Part shown: in pieces, positions 39,841 to 47,659 of the stretch
How the letters are laid out: each line of letters opens with the position of its first letter
Numbering within the stretch: position 1 is the stretch's first letter
DNA from: Ruminococcus sp. OA3
Lineage (GTDB): Bacteria; Bacillota; Clostridia; Lachnospirales; Lachnospiraceae
Length of the DNA stretch: 64,000 bases
Assembly: GCF_022440845.1 (NCBI RefSeq)
Contig: NZ_JAKNTO010000001.1
Location: forward strand, 2,666,001-2,730,000
Direction of reading: 5' to 3'
Notes under the pieces: generated by a model
Seen by the model: the letters and a program-made list of their open reading frames with translations, nothing else
What the model was told of the DNA's origin: nothing
The model's database searches: none
Translations under genes and position numbers: made by a program

Positions 39841-40467
39841 TCAGCGTTTTTCTTTTTCCACAATCGCGCGTTTGATAAGTTCAATCGTGCCCTCAATGCC
39901 AAAGAGACCGCTGTCAATACTCATATTGTAGCTTCCGGCATCGCCCCACTTTTTGCTGCTGTAGTAATTATAGTAGCTGGCACGTTTTTTATCTATCTTG
40001 GTGATTTTATCTTTGGCCTTGGAATCCGTCAGATCATACTTAGCGGCGATCTTGCGGATTCTTTTTTTAAGGTCAGCATGGATAAAGACACTCAGACAGT
40101 TGTCACGCTCCTCCAGCGCATAATCGGCACACCTCCCGACAAGTACGCAGGGACCTTCATCAGCGATCGCTTTAATCGCATTAAACTGTGCCAGAAAGAC
40201 CTTCTGGTTGATCGGCATGTCAGAAAACGCTGCTGAGGTATAACCGAAAGAATAAGTATCCATGACCAGTGAGTAAAGAAAACTATTTGTCGGTTTTTCA
40301 TCATGATTTTCGAAAAGCTCTTCACAGATTCCACTGTCTTTTGCTGCCCTTGACAGCAATTCTTTATCATAGTAAGGAATTCCGAGGTCTTCTGCCAGTC
40401 GCTTGCCGATCTCTCTGCCGCCGCTTCCGTACTGTCTTCCGATTGTAACAATAGTATTTGTTTTCAT
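39841..40467 (-). CDS. Cytidylate kinase-like protein (Cytidylate_kin2)
   Basis: A 208-residue P-loop kinase-like protein. The N-terminal IGRQYGSGGREIGKRLAEDLG is the glycine-rich phosphate loop of the Cytidylate_kin2 group, and KELLSRAAKDSG and VGRCADYAL are further family features. It differs from Cmk of nucleotide metabolism and its phosphate acceptor is not known to me. The start is ATG 40467, behind GGAAGG; the frame is open to 40497. Its own promoter is at 40583-40612 (minus) and its leader contains a 60-base palindrome. Confidence 0.82.
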   Translation of the reverse strand: MKTNTIVTIGRQYGSGGREIGKRLAEDLGIPYYDKELLSRAAKDSGICEELFENHDEKPTNSFLYSLVMDTYSFGYTSAAFSDMPINQKVFLAQFNAIKAIADEGPCVLVGRCADYALEERDNCLSVFIHADLKKRIRKIAAKYDLTDSKAKDKITKIDKKRASYYNYYSSKKWGDAGSYNMSIDSGLFGIEGTIELIKRAIVEKEKR

Positions 40468-40510
40468 ATCGATACACTTCCTTCCCCTGTGATGCATGTA
40501 GTGATTATTT

Positions 40511-40570
40511 GTAACTGTTCAGGATGGCGCAGCTTTCTGCACCAATTTCCCCGCCGTCCTGAACTGTTAC
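40511..40570 (-). repeat. 60-bp imperfect palindrome forming the kinase-gene leader
   Basis: The outer 19 bases, GTAACTGTTCAGGATGGCG from 40511, match the reverse complement of those ending at 40570 with two mismatches, around a 22-base loop. It lies just after the predicted transcription start of the kinase gene. The arm resembles the terminal repeat of the element at 38809 (9 of 14 bases), suggesting related dispersed palindromes. Confidence 0.55.
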
Positions 40571-40582
40571 GATTATTTTTAT

Positions 40583-40612
40583 ATTATACTACATTTCCCA
40601 CAAAAAGTACAA
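40583..40612 (-). promoter_or_regulatory. Promoter of the cytidylate kinase-like gene
   Basis: TTGTAC (40612-40607), an 18-base spacer and TATAAT (40588-40583) on the minus strand. The transcript would begin about 40576 and fold at once into the palindrome. Confidence 0.6.
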
Positions 40613-40616
40613 TTAT

Positions 40617-41528
40617 TTATCTGAATTTTTGTAACAATTCATTAAAATATTCTGGAATAGGCGCTGTAAACTCCATGTATTTCTCTGTGATGGGATGACG
40701 AAATCCCAAAACCATGGCGTGCAGGCATTGCCCCTGAAGATGATATGGACATTTTGCCGGGCCATACACCGCGTCACCCAGAAGGGGATGTCCGATACTT
40801 GCCATATGCACCCGGATCTGATGTGTACGTCCGGTCTCAAGACGGCATTCAATGTAGGTATACTGACCGAAACGTTCCAGTACGCGGTAATGGGTAACTG
40901 CGGTTTTTCCGTTCTTATGATTGATCGCCATACGTTTTCGGTCAGTTGGGTGACGCCCGATCGGTCCCTCGACAGTACCGATATCATCTTTGATATTATG
41001 GAGCACGATCGCACGGTATCGCCTTGTGATCGTATGTTCCTGCAGCTGTAAAGCCAGTGACTGGTGTGCCAGATCTGTCTTACATACGACAAGTGCACCG
41101 GTCGTGTCCATATCGATTCGATGAACGATCCCCGGACGAAGCACCCCGTTGATTCCGCTTAAACTATCCCCGCAATGGTAAAGCAGGGCGTTTACGAGCG
41201 TCTGGCTGTAATGTCCGGCAGACGGATGTACAACCATACCTTTCGCTTTATTTACAACAAGAAGCTGGTCATCCTCATAAAGAATATCAAGAGGGATGTC
41301 TTCCGCTGCAATGTCCGGCTGCATATCATCCGGAATTGTGATACGAATGCAGTCACCCGACTGAAGCCTGTAATTTGACTTCTGACTACCTTCGTTTACC
41401 GCTACCGCCCCGTCTTTGATCAGTTTTTGTAAATAAGACCGGGAAATATCTTTCAGCTGTTCTGAAAGATATTTATCCAGTCTCAGATTTTTTTCATACT
41501 CCCTTACTGTTAAGTTAAAAATTTCCAT
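40617..41528 (-). CDS. rluD: RluD-type 23S rRNA/tRNA pseudouridine synthase
   Basis: A 303-residue enzyme with an N-terminal S4 RNA-binding domain (about 15-75) and the RluA/RluD catalytic domain. The catalytic loop reads HRIDMDTTG (HRLDKDTSG in most members) with the essential Asp kept, and RLETGRTHQIRVHM is the second family signature. It isomerises uridines in the large ribosomal RNA or tRNA; the precise site is inferred from homology. It is the last gene of the HlyD-yggS-sepF-ylmH-aroB-lspA operon, three bases after lspA. Confidence 0.9.
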   Translation of the reverse strand: MEIFNLTVREYEKNLRLDKYLSEQLKDISRSYLQKLIKDGAVAVNEGSQKSNYRLQSGDCIRITIPDDMQPDIAAEDIPLDILYEDDQLLVVNKAKGMVVHPSAGHYSQTLVNALLYHCGDSLSGINGVLRPGIVHRIDMDTTGALVVCKTDLAHQSLALQLQEHTITRRYRAIVLHNIKDDIGTVEGPIGRHPTDRKRMAINHKNGKTAVTHYRVLERFGQYTYIECRLETGRTHQIRVHMASIGHPLLGDAVYGPAKCPYHLQGQCLHAMVLGFRHPITEKYMEFTAPIPEYFNELLQKFR

Positions 41529-41531
41529 AAG

Positions 41532-42056
41532 CTACTGTCCGTTCTTCTTTTTGAAAGTCAGAAAGGTAAAATCTTCTTCCCTGTAGAAAAAAATAAGGTA
41601 TATAAATAATAACACAGCGGAAACTGTGACATAGATATCCGCTACGTTAAAAACAGGAAAATCTATGGCGGAGACATATACGAAATCCACCACGTATTTC
41701 AGACGGATACGGTCTATCAGGTTGCCGAAGGCTCCGGCGACAAGTACAACCGTGATGAGGTTCAGTGGAACATAATGTTTTGTTTTCGGAATTACAGCAT
41801 AGGCGTAAACAGCAAAAGCCAGGAACAGCAGGCATAAAATGATAAATATCCATTGCTGGTTCTGAAGTACCCCGAAAGCTGCACCCCTGTTTTCAAGATA
41901 GTGCAGCTGAAGGATATTCGGTATCAGAATAATGTCTTCCTGTCCGGCCAGATGCGTAACTGCCAGGTGTTTTGTCCATTGATCCAGACCCAAAAGGATG
42001 CATACAGATACCAGACCGGTGATCCAGTAAATTACCCCGTGTTTTTTTTCTGCCAT
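41532..42056 (-). CDS. lspA: Lipoprotein signal peptidase (signal peptidase II)
   Basis: A 174-residue membrane aspartyl protease that removes lipoprotein signal peptides after diacylglycerol transfer. Four hydrophobic segments are evident. The catalytic Asp residues are in GNLIDRI and FNVADIYVTV, with the ENRGAAFG signature between. It would process the lipoproteins in this window (binding protein at 10709, DUF6070-like at 35734). It lies between aroB and rluD with three-base gaps, the usual lspA-rluD pairing. Confidence 0.95.
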   Translation of the reverse strand: MAEKKHGVIYWITGLVSVCILLGLDQWTKHLAVTHLAGQEDIILIPNILQLHYLENRGAAFGVLQNQQWIFIILCLLFLAFAVYAYAVIPKTKHYVPLNLITVVLVAGAFGNLIDRIRLKYVVDFVYVSAIDFPVFNVADIYVTVSAVLLFIYLIFFYREEDFTFLTFKKKNGQ

Positions 42057-42059
42057 TTA

Positions 42060-43151
42060 CTACTCTCCCTGTATATAACCGATTGCTGCTTTCATCTCAT
42101 CATCGGTCACAGTCTTGTCGATCACAGCGTGTCCCAGAGGATTCAGCAGAATAAATTTGATTTTTCCCTGTTCCATTTTTTTATCCGACCGTGTTGCACA
42201 TAAAACTTCTTCTGAAGTCAGACCTTCAAAACGGCATGGCAGGCCAAACATCTGATTGCCATGTTCGATCATTTTCAGTGCATCGCTGCCAATCAGACCG
42301 CGCTCTTTGGAAATATATGCGGCTGCGACTGTGCCCAGTGCAACGCATTGACCATGAAGCATTTCAAAATGTTTTAGCTTTTCGACAGCATGGCCTATGG
42401 TATGGCCAAGATTTAAGACGGCACGTTCCCCCTGCTCCGTAGGATCATGCTCAACAACCGTCTTTTTAATCAGACAGCTGCCCTTTATCATCCTGACCAG
42501 TGCTTCATCTTCCCGCGCAAGCAGTTCCGTGCTGTGTGCCAGCGTCCAATCATAATAAGACAGGTCCCGTATCAGCCCGGACTTTAAGACTTCGCCCATA
42601 CCGCAGGAAAACTGTACATCCGGAAGTGAATGCAGGGTTTCCATGCTCATATAGACCAGACGAGGCTGATGGAATGCTCCGACCATATTTTTAAAACAGT
42701 CGAAGTCAACACCTGTTTTCCCACCCACACTGCTGTCCACCTGTGACAACAGTGTGGTGGGTATCTGAATGAAATCTATGCCGCGCAGATACGTGGCTGC
42801 CGTAAAGCCCGTCAGATCTCCCACAACACCGCCGCCGAGGGCGATCAGTATATCCTTACGTTCATAGTGTTCTTCGATCAGATGCGTATAAAGTTTCTTT
42901 ACCGTATCCAGTGTTTTCTGCGCCTCACCCGACGGAAAGACAAAAGATGTAACTGTTTCAAAAAGAGGGGATAGCTGTCTGCTCACCGCATCCAAATAGA
43001 GTGGGCCTACCGTACTGTCTGTGACAATACAGGCTTTTCTGCTCATAAGAGAGAGTTTCTCCACAGCGTTCCCAAGGCCCTCAAAGGTGTTGTGCCATTC
43101 TATATCATAGGTAAACTCACCCGCACGTTTTACAGTCATCCGATGTTCCAT
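42060..43151 (-). CDS. aroB: 3-dehydroquinate synthase
   Basis: A 363-residue NAD- and metal-dependent enzyme for the second step of the shikimate pathway. It has GGGVVGDLTGFTAATYLRG, IPTTLLSQVDSSVGGKTGVD and the metal-binding region with NLGHTIGHAVE and HGQCVALG. The reading frame is open to 43241, inside the YlmH gene, but ATG 43151 directly follows AGGAGGAAACAT and starts after the YlmH stop. It is unusual to see it within a cell-division/lspA cluster rather than with other aro genes; none are nearby. Confidence 0.92.
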   Translation of the reverse strand: MEHRMTVKRAGEFTYDIEWHNTFEGLGNAVEKLSLMSRKACIVTDSTVGPLYLDAVSRQLSPLFETVTSFVFPSGEAQKTLDTVKKLYTHLIEEHYERKDILIALGGGVVGDLTGFTAATYLRGIDFIQIPTTLLSQVDSSVGGKTGVDFDCFKNMVGAFHQPRLVYMSMETLHSLPDVQFSCGMGEVLKSGLIRDLSYYDWTLAHSTELLAREDEALVRMIKGSCLIKKTVVEHDPTEQGERAVLNLGHTIGHAVEKLKHFEMLHGQCVALGTVAAAYISKERGLIGSDALKMIEHGNQMFGLPCRFEGLTSEEVLCATRSDKKMEQGKIKFILLNPLGHAVIDKTVTDDEMKAAIGYIQGE

Positions 43152-43161
43152 ATGTTTCCTC

Positions 43162-43914
43162 CTAGCTGTAACGGCTGATCGATACGAGACAGCGTCCTTT
43201 TTTAGTCTTCGATACGACGCCCGAAAACCGGAATTTTCCATATCCGCGGACAGATATGACGTCGCCTTCCTTCAGCGTGCAGCCGTTTGATGTGACCATT
43301 CTTCCGTTAACAAATATTTTTCCACCTTCGATAAGCGGTACCATCCTGCTCCTTGAACTTTGAAATGCAAGAGAGATCAGTGCATCCAGTCGTACGGAGG
43401 CAACGGTTCCTTTTATCTCCTGGAAATTTCTGGTGGCTGCCGGCTCCATGGTTTCACTCCGAACTGCTGTGACGGCAGTTCGGCGGACACGTATCATCTC
43501 CTGTATTATGAACTGGCTCATATGGTCAATACAGTACAGGTACGCTGAGCTTTCATCGATCAGGAGATCACCCAGCATGCCTCTGTCAATTCCCAGATTC
43601 AAAAGTGCCCCGAGGTAATCGCGGTGTGACAGTGGTTCCGCAAACCGTCCGTCCCTCGGGCGGATGTGCAGGCAGCAGATGGGATATTCCCATTCATAAG
43701 AAAGAGCATCAGGAATAAAAGCTGTTATCTGACGCTCTGACATATCATAGCCCCCAAAGCCTGCATGTGTTACGCCTGCAAGCTCTCTGGTAAGGCTGTT
43801 GACTATATGCTGTTCATTCAAGTCCAGGAAATCCGTGAACGTTACAATATCCCGTTCATAAGCCATCCGTGCCAGATCCTGGATTCTTTTTCTGAAATGT
43901 TCTTCCTTTTGCAT
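43162..43914 (-). CDS. ylmH: YlmH-family S4 RNA-binding protein
   Basis: A 250-residue protein: an N-terminal YlmH domain (about 1-170, with FTDFLDLNEQ near the start) and a C-terminal S4 domain (about 178-240, LISLAFQSSRSRMVPLIEGGKIFVNG). YlmH is linked to cell division by its place next to sepF, and recent work on the family connects it with rescue of stalled 50S-peptidyl-tRNA complexes. Here it sits between sepF and aroB, eight and ten bases from its neighbours. No DivIVA gene follows it, as it often does in Bacilli. Confidence 0.88.
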   Translation of the reverse strand: MQKEEHFRKRIQDLARMAYERDIVTFTDFLDLNEQHIVNSLTRELAGVTHAGFGGYDMSERQITAFIPDALSYEWEYPICCLHIRPRDGRFAEPLSHRDYLGALLNLGIDRGMLGDLLIDESSAYLYCIDHMSQFIIQEMIRVRRTAVTAVRSETMEPAATRNFQEIKGTVASVRLDALISLAFQSSRSRMVPLIEGGKIFVNGRMVTSNGCTLKEGDVISVRGYGKFRFSGVVSKTKKGRCLVSISRYS

Positions 43915-43922
43915 AGTACGGA

Positions 43923-44516
43923 TTAAAAATTAGTGCGCATGGACGGAATGTCAAATGCACCGCTCAAAATCTCCTGAATATCTCCTGACACTTCCACATT
44001 ATCCGGCGTCAGGATAAAGATATAGCTGGATATCTTCTGCAGACCGCCGCCGATAGAATAACAGGAACCGGAAGAAAAGTCAATGATACGCTGTGCAACT
44101 TCCACATCGATGCCTTCCAGGTTCAGAACAACGGTACAGTGTGCAATCAGCGTATCTGCAATATCTCTTGTATCTTCCATCGAGCTTGGTTTGATCACAC
44201 ATACTTCCATTGAAGAACCTCCTGTTTTTTTACGCATCGGCGTAATTTTTGAAGAAGACTGTTTTGCTGACTGCTTTGAAGACTTTGGCTGTTTTACAGC
44301 AGCAGCCTCAGACATTTTCTTTGTTGTCCTGGGTTTATCGAATGGGTCGTCCAGATCATCGTAGTCGTCCAGATCGTCATCATTTTTTTTGAAAAACCGG
44401 CGTTTTTGTTTTGGTTCATCTTCTATATCTTCTATATCATCATCAAAAAATTCATCGTCATCATCGTAATCATCATTTAAACGAATTGCATCCAGAAACT
44501 TGTCTAATACTCCCAT
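43923..44516 (-). CDS. sepF: Cell division protein SepF
   Basis: A 197-residue protein that tethers FtsZ to the membrane and bundles its filaments. The N-terminal amphipathic helix (MGVLDKFLDAIRLN) is the membrane anchor, followed by a very acidic Asp/Glu linker and a Lys/Ser-rich linker (about 20-95). The conserved SepF core follows (about 100-190, VCVIKPSSMEDTRDIADTLIAHCTVVLNLEG and GSCYSIGGGLQ). The extended, highly charged linker is longer than in Bacillus SepF. It is translated with yggS upstream (13 bases apart) and ylmH downstream. Confidence 0.93.
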   Translation of the reverse strand: MGVLDKFLDAIRLNDDYDDDDEFFDDDIEDIEDEPKQKRRFFKKNDDDLDDYDDLDDPFDKPRTTKKMSEAAAVKQPKSSKQSAKQSSSKITPMRKKTGGSSMEVCVIKPSSMEDTRDIADTLIAHCTVVLNLEGIDVEVAQRIIDFSSGSCYSIGGGLQKISSYIFILTPDNVEVSGDIQEILSGAFDIPSMRTNF

Positions 44517-44529
44517 TATGATCTCCTAT

Positions 44530-45237
44530 CTACTTATCCATGGTTTTTGGTGAATAATCCCGCTCTCCGAAGATTCCTGTTCCGACGCGAACCATCGTTG
44601 CTCCCTCTTCGATCGCTACTTCATAATCGTTTGTCATCCCCATGCTCAGAATATTCACATTAACATTATTAATGTTTTTCTCCATTATGTCAACACTTAA
44701 TTGTTTTAATTTCCGGAATACCGGGCGGTTTTCCTCCGGATCATCGACAAATGGAGCGATCGTCATGAGACCTTCTATCCGAATGTTCGGCAGTTTTGCA
44801 GCTTCCTCAACAAGTGCAACTACTTCTCCGCAGGCAGTACCGAACTTACTTTCCTCCTGTGCCACATTCACTTCGATCAGCACCGAAACGGTTACCTTTC
44901 TTTTCTGAGCCTCAGTGCTTATGGTCTCTGCCAGGCGCAGGGAATCCACAGAATGAATCAATGCCGCCTTATCCACGATATACTTAACCTTGTTGCGCTG
45001 GAGATGACCGATCATATGCCAGCGCAGATTTTTGGGAAGGATTTCATATTTACCTGTAAGTTCCTGTACTTTGTTCTCACCGAAATCTACCTGGCCATAT
45101 TCGATGGCTTCCTGTATCAATTCCACGGGTTTTGTTTTACTGACTGCGATGAGTGTTACTTCCCTGGGATCTCTTGACGCACGCCTGCAGGCCGCTGCAA
45201 TCTTTTCTTCCACTGCTTTAATGTTTTCCCGTACCAT
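44530..45237 (-). CDS. YggS/PLPBP-family pyridoxal phosphate-binding protein
   Basis: A 235-residue TIM-barrel protein that carries PLP but has no known catalysis and maintains B6 and amino-acid balance. Lys in IAVSKTKP is the PLP ligand; VDFGENKVQEL, WHMIGHLQRNK and LSMGMTNDYEVAIEEGATMVRVGTGIFG are standard family segments. It is the YlmE equivalent of the sepF cluster. It lies 15 bases after the HlyD-like gene and 13 before sepF. Confidence 0.93.
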   Translation of the reverse strand: MVRENIKAVEEKIAAACRRASRDPREVTLIAVSKTKPVELIQEAIEYGQVDFGENKVQELTGKYEILPKNLRWHMIGHLQRNKVKYIVDKAALIHSVDSLRLAETISTEAQKRKVTVSVLIEVNVAQEESKFGTACGEVVALVEEAAKLPNIRIEGLMTIAPFVDDPEENRPVFRKLKQLSVDIMEKNINNVNVNILSMGMTNDYEVAIEEGATMVRVGTGIFGERDYSPKTMDK

Positions 45238-45252
45238 GATATCGCGCTCCTT

Positions 45253-46653
45253 TTAGTATAATATTTCTTCTTCTTTTACTGTGCTGCTGTCTGAGACAAT
45301 GTTGTCAAACTGTGCAATTCCGTACGTCGTTCCTGACTCGACGATACAGTATTCTTCATTCTGATCGATGATCACGACTTTCCGGAACACAGCATACCCC
45401 TTATTGATACAGTATACGCCCTCCAGAGGCATCGTGTCGCCAATGGTATAGCGTTCTGTTGATTCCGGTTTGATAATGACGTCGCCGTCAGAAAAATCCT
45501 CCTGGTCTACATAGTAGAGATCATCCTGCTGAGCATAGACAGTCGCATTGACAAATTCCGATGAGGTTTCTCCACTTTTATTTGTTGTCTCTTTCAGAAA
45601 ACCGATTTCATCTGATTCTCCTCCGGTCGTCTCATAGCCTTTGGGAATCACATAGAAATCCTTATTTACTATGGAAGAAACTGGTATTTTCAATCCGGTC
45701 TTAATGTTGGTCACCAGTTCAATATCGATAAAACGGTCGGACGTATATCTGAGCATTCCTGTTGAAAAATCGATTTTGGCGTAAAAGCGATCATCTTTGG
45801 TAACAATCGTAAATTTTCCTGTCTGCGTTACACCGTCTTTCAGGAATTTTACACGGATTGTTTCTCTTCCGGCAAGCTGTACCGTCTGTGTATCAGTCAG
45901 CGGGATCATCAGTGACCAGTTTTCGCTGGTAACCAGCTTGTACACATCGTCTCCGACGGACAGCTGATCGGAACTTCTCAGATTTGTTTTCTGATAGGAC
46001 TTCTGGTTAAAATGATCAGGTTCAATCGTATCCGCAGTCACAGACTCATAACCATCTTTTGTATACTGAACAATGCCGTCTGACGGTGCAAAATTTACCG
46101 TCTGGTTTCCGATTGTCTGTGTCGGGGCGACAATGTCTTCCGAATCAGTGCCCTGCTCTGTCACATCGGCCAGTCCTGCATACTGCAGAAGACTTCCCTC
46201 CATTTCATACTTAAAGCTGTACGTATCATAAAAATTGTTCGCGTCAAAATTATACGCAAATTTGGCCATGGCTGACCGTATCTGTGTCAGATCTTCTTCT
46301 GTCAGCTCAGCTGTGCCTCCGGAAGTCTCTCCATCGCCAATGCCGTACACTGCCCCGGATTTTTTAACCTTGGAGTTCTCACGTACATAGTAAGTTGCAT
46401 AACCGCCGGTATTGGCCTGTACAAGCTGCTCTGACCGCAGGATCAACGCGGTATACGTCTGGTTTTTTGACAAAGGACCGCTTGTTACCTGATAGGGGGT
46501 AATATGCGCTGCAGTCAGATACATGATGATACTGATAACCATATAAATAAATAAAGCTCCGAACAGTATCGTTCCAATATTAAGCGTGGCGGCTTTTTTA
46601 AAATCTGAAAGGTGTATGTCCGGGCGTTTCCACTTTTTTTTCTGAGTTGGCAA
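45253..46653 (-). CDS. HlyD-like membrane protein at the head of the sepF operon
   Basis: A 466-residue protein with one N-terminal membrane segment (about 29-49) and a large extracytoplasmic beta-rich region. It contains biotinyl-lipoyl/HlyD-like parts (GPLSKNQTYTALILRSEQ, and VNFAPSDGIVQYTKDGYE) and a long central helical insertion. Similar proteins are found upstream of yggS-sepF in Clostridia; their job, perhaps in division or wall assembly, is not established. No ABC or RND partner is encoded nearby, so an efflux role is doubtful. A good promoter lies at 46694-46722. Confidence 0.7.
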   Translation of the reverse strand: MPTQKKKWKRPDIHLSDFKKAATLNIGTILFGALFIYMVISIIMYLTAAHITPYQVTSGPLSKNQTYTALILRSEQLVQANTGGYATYYVRENSKVKKSGAVYGIGDGETSGGTAELTEEDLTQIRSAMAKFAYNFDANNFYDTYSFKYEMEGSLLQYAGLADVTEQGTDSEDIVAPTQTIGNQTVNFAPSDGIVQYTKDGYESVTADTIEPDHFNQKSYQKTNLRSSDQLSVGDDVYKLVTSENWSLMIPLTDTQTVQLAGRETIRVKFLKDGVTQTGKFTIVTKDDRFYAKIDFSTGMLRYTSDRFIDIELVTNIKTGLKIPVSSIVNKDFYVIPKGYETTGGESDEIGFLKETTNKSGETSSEFVNATVYAQQDDLYYVDQEDFSDGDVIIKPESTERYTIGDTMPLEGVYCINKGYAVFRKVVIIDQNEEYCIVESGTTYGIAQFDNIVSDSSTVKEEEILY

Positions 46654-46693
46654 AATACTGTCTCCTTGTTCTGTAAAAGTCTACATCCATGTT

Positions 46694-46722
46694 ATTTTAT
46701 CATTTTAGCCGTAAGACCTCAA
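46694..46722 (-). promoter_or_regulatory. Promoter of the HlyD-yggS-sepF-ylmH-aroB-lspA-rluD operon
   Basis: TTGAGG (46722-46717), a 17-base spacer and TAAAAT (46699-46694) on the minus strand, about 40 bases before the start at 46653. All seven genes downstream are spaced by 16 bases or fewer. Confidence 0.6.
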
Positions 46723-46817
46723 GATGAAATTTCTCTGTATTTTAACATCACAGAAGAATATTTCTGGCAAAAATGGGCAAACTGTCTTTAAAATACATGC
46801 AGACAGGAGGAAATACT

Positions 46818-47033
46818 ATGAATACATCTGGTTTGGATTATACTGCGTTAACGATCGCAATCATCGGTGCTATTAACTGGGGACTGATCGGTTTTTTCAA
46901 ATTTGATCTGGTCGCATTCATCTGCGGCAATATGTCCTGGATTTCACGCATTATCTATGCGATCGTAGGAATCAGCGGTCTTTATCTGCTGAGCATGTAC
47001 GGACGTATCGGAAATTCAGCAAAAAACGGATGA
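46818..47033 (+). CDS. DUF378 membrane protein
   Basis: A 71-residue protein with two transmembrane helices and the family core LTIAIIGAINWGLIGFFKFDLVA. DUF378 proteins are small membrane proteins of unknown function. ATG 46818 is preceded by ACAGGAGG; the upstream in-frame ATG at 46773 lacks a ribosome site. A possible promoter (TGGCAA, 18 bases, TAAAAT at 46789-46794) lies just upstream. It is a lone plus-strand gene between two minus-strand operons. Confidence 0.85.
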   Translation: MNTSGLDYTALTIAIIGAINWGLIGFFKFDLVAFICGNMSWISRIIYAIVGISGLYLLSMYGRIGNSAKNG

Positions 47034-47074
47034 TCTGACAGTTACATGTTCGCAGGACGGGTTTCCTGAGAAAC

Positions 47075-47122
47075 GAAAAAAGGGGAGATGAAGTACCACT
47101 TCATCCCCCTGTATATTTTTTC
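47075..47122. terminator. Bidirectional intrinsic terminator
   Basis: GATGAAGT (47087-47094) pairs with ACTTCATC (47098-47105), extended by GGGG/CCCC around one bulge. A run of A residues lies on the left and T residues on the right, so it serves both the DUF378 gene and the small P-loop gene ending at 47125. Confidence 0.85.
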
Positions 47123-47124
47123 TT

Positions 47125-47544
47125 CTACAAAGAAAGAATCACTTTATCTTTTAAGGATTCGCTGATCGTATCATCATTCACAGATATGCTGATAACGAAA
47201 TTAACGCCGAATCTCTCGCCAATGGCTTCCAATTGAAGAATGGTATCGGTAATATCCTGATCCTCAAGCTGTGCGATCTTCATGAAACTGTCAATATACA
47301 TCTCTTCCAGATCATGATCCTGTGAAATAATACCACAGATAAAACCTACGAACTCATCACTGTTTTTCAGCGGAAATCCGGATACATCGATCAACCGGAT
47401 CCTGTTGTTCAGCTCATACATATGCCTCGTACTCTTATCCAAAAATACGATATTGCCATTCGCAGATTTGATTGCCGCATTAACTTTATCCAAAAGCTGC
47501 TTAGTCTTACCTTTTCCCTTATCCCCAATAATTAATTGAACCAT
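47125..47544 (-). CDS. Small P-loop protein of unknown function
   Basis: A 139-residue protein starting MVQLIIGDKGKGKTKQLLD, a clear Walker A motif, followed by a NIVFLDKSTRHMYEL strand and a possible Walker B-like FVISISVND segment. It is short for an ATPase and has no second recognisable domain. I cannot name the family with confidence; similar stand-alone proteins occur in Lachnospiraceae. It has its own promoter (47612-47640) and shares a bidirectional terminator. The location beside the elongation operon may be coincidental. Confidence 0.65.
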   Translation of the reverse strand: MVQLIIGDKGKGKTKQLLDKVNAAIKSANGNIVFLDKSTRHMYELNNRIRLIDVSGFPLKNSDEFVGFICGIISQDHDLEEMYIDSFMKIAQLEDQDITDTILQLEAIGERFGVNFVISISVNDDTISESLKDKVILSL

Positions 47545-47611
47545 AGCAGTTTCCTCCTTAAGTCATCATTTAATATGTAATTTTACTAAAAAGTATTGAT
47601 TTATAGCTCTA

Positions 47612-47640
47612 ATTATAGTGTATTTAAGACAAAAACACAA
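47612..47640 (-). promoter_or_regulatory. Promoter of the small P-loop gene
   Basis: TTGTGT (47640-47635), a 17-base spacer and TATAAT (47617-47612) on the minus strand, about 68 bases before the start at 47544. Confidence 0.6.
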
Positions 47641-47659
47641 TGGTAAATTTATAATTTCT

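Noticed and set aside
39841-40467. Naming the kinase-like gene cmk
   Set aside because: It belongs to the Cytidylate_kin2 group, which differs from the nucleotide-metabolism enzyme; no symbol is justified.
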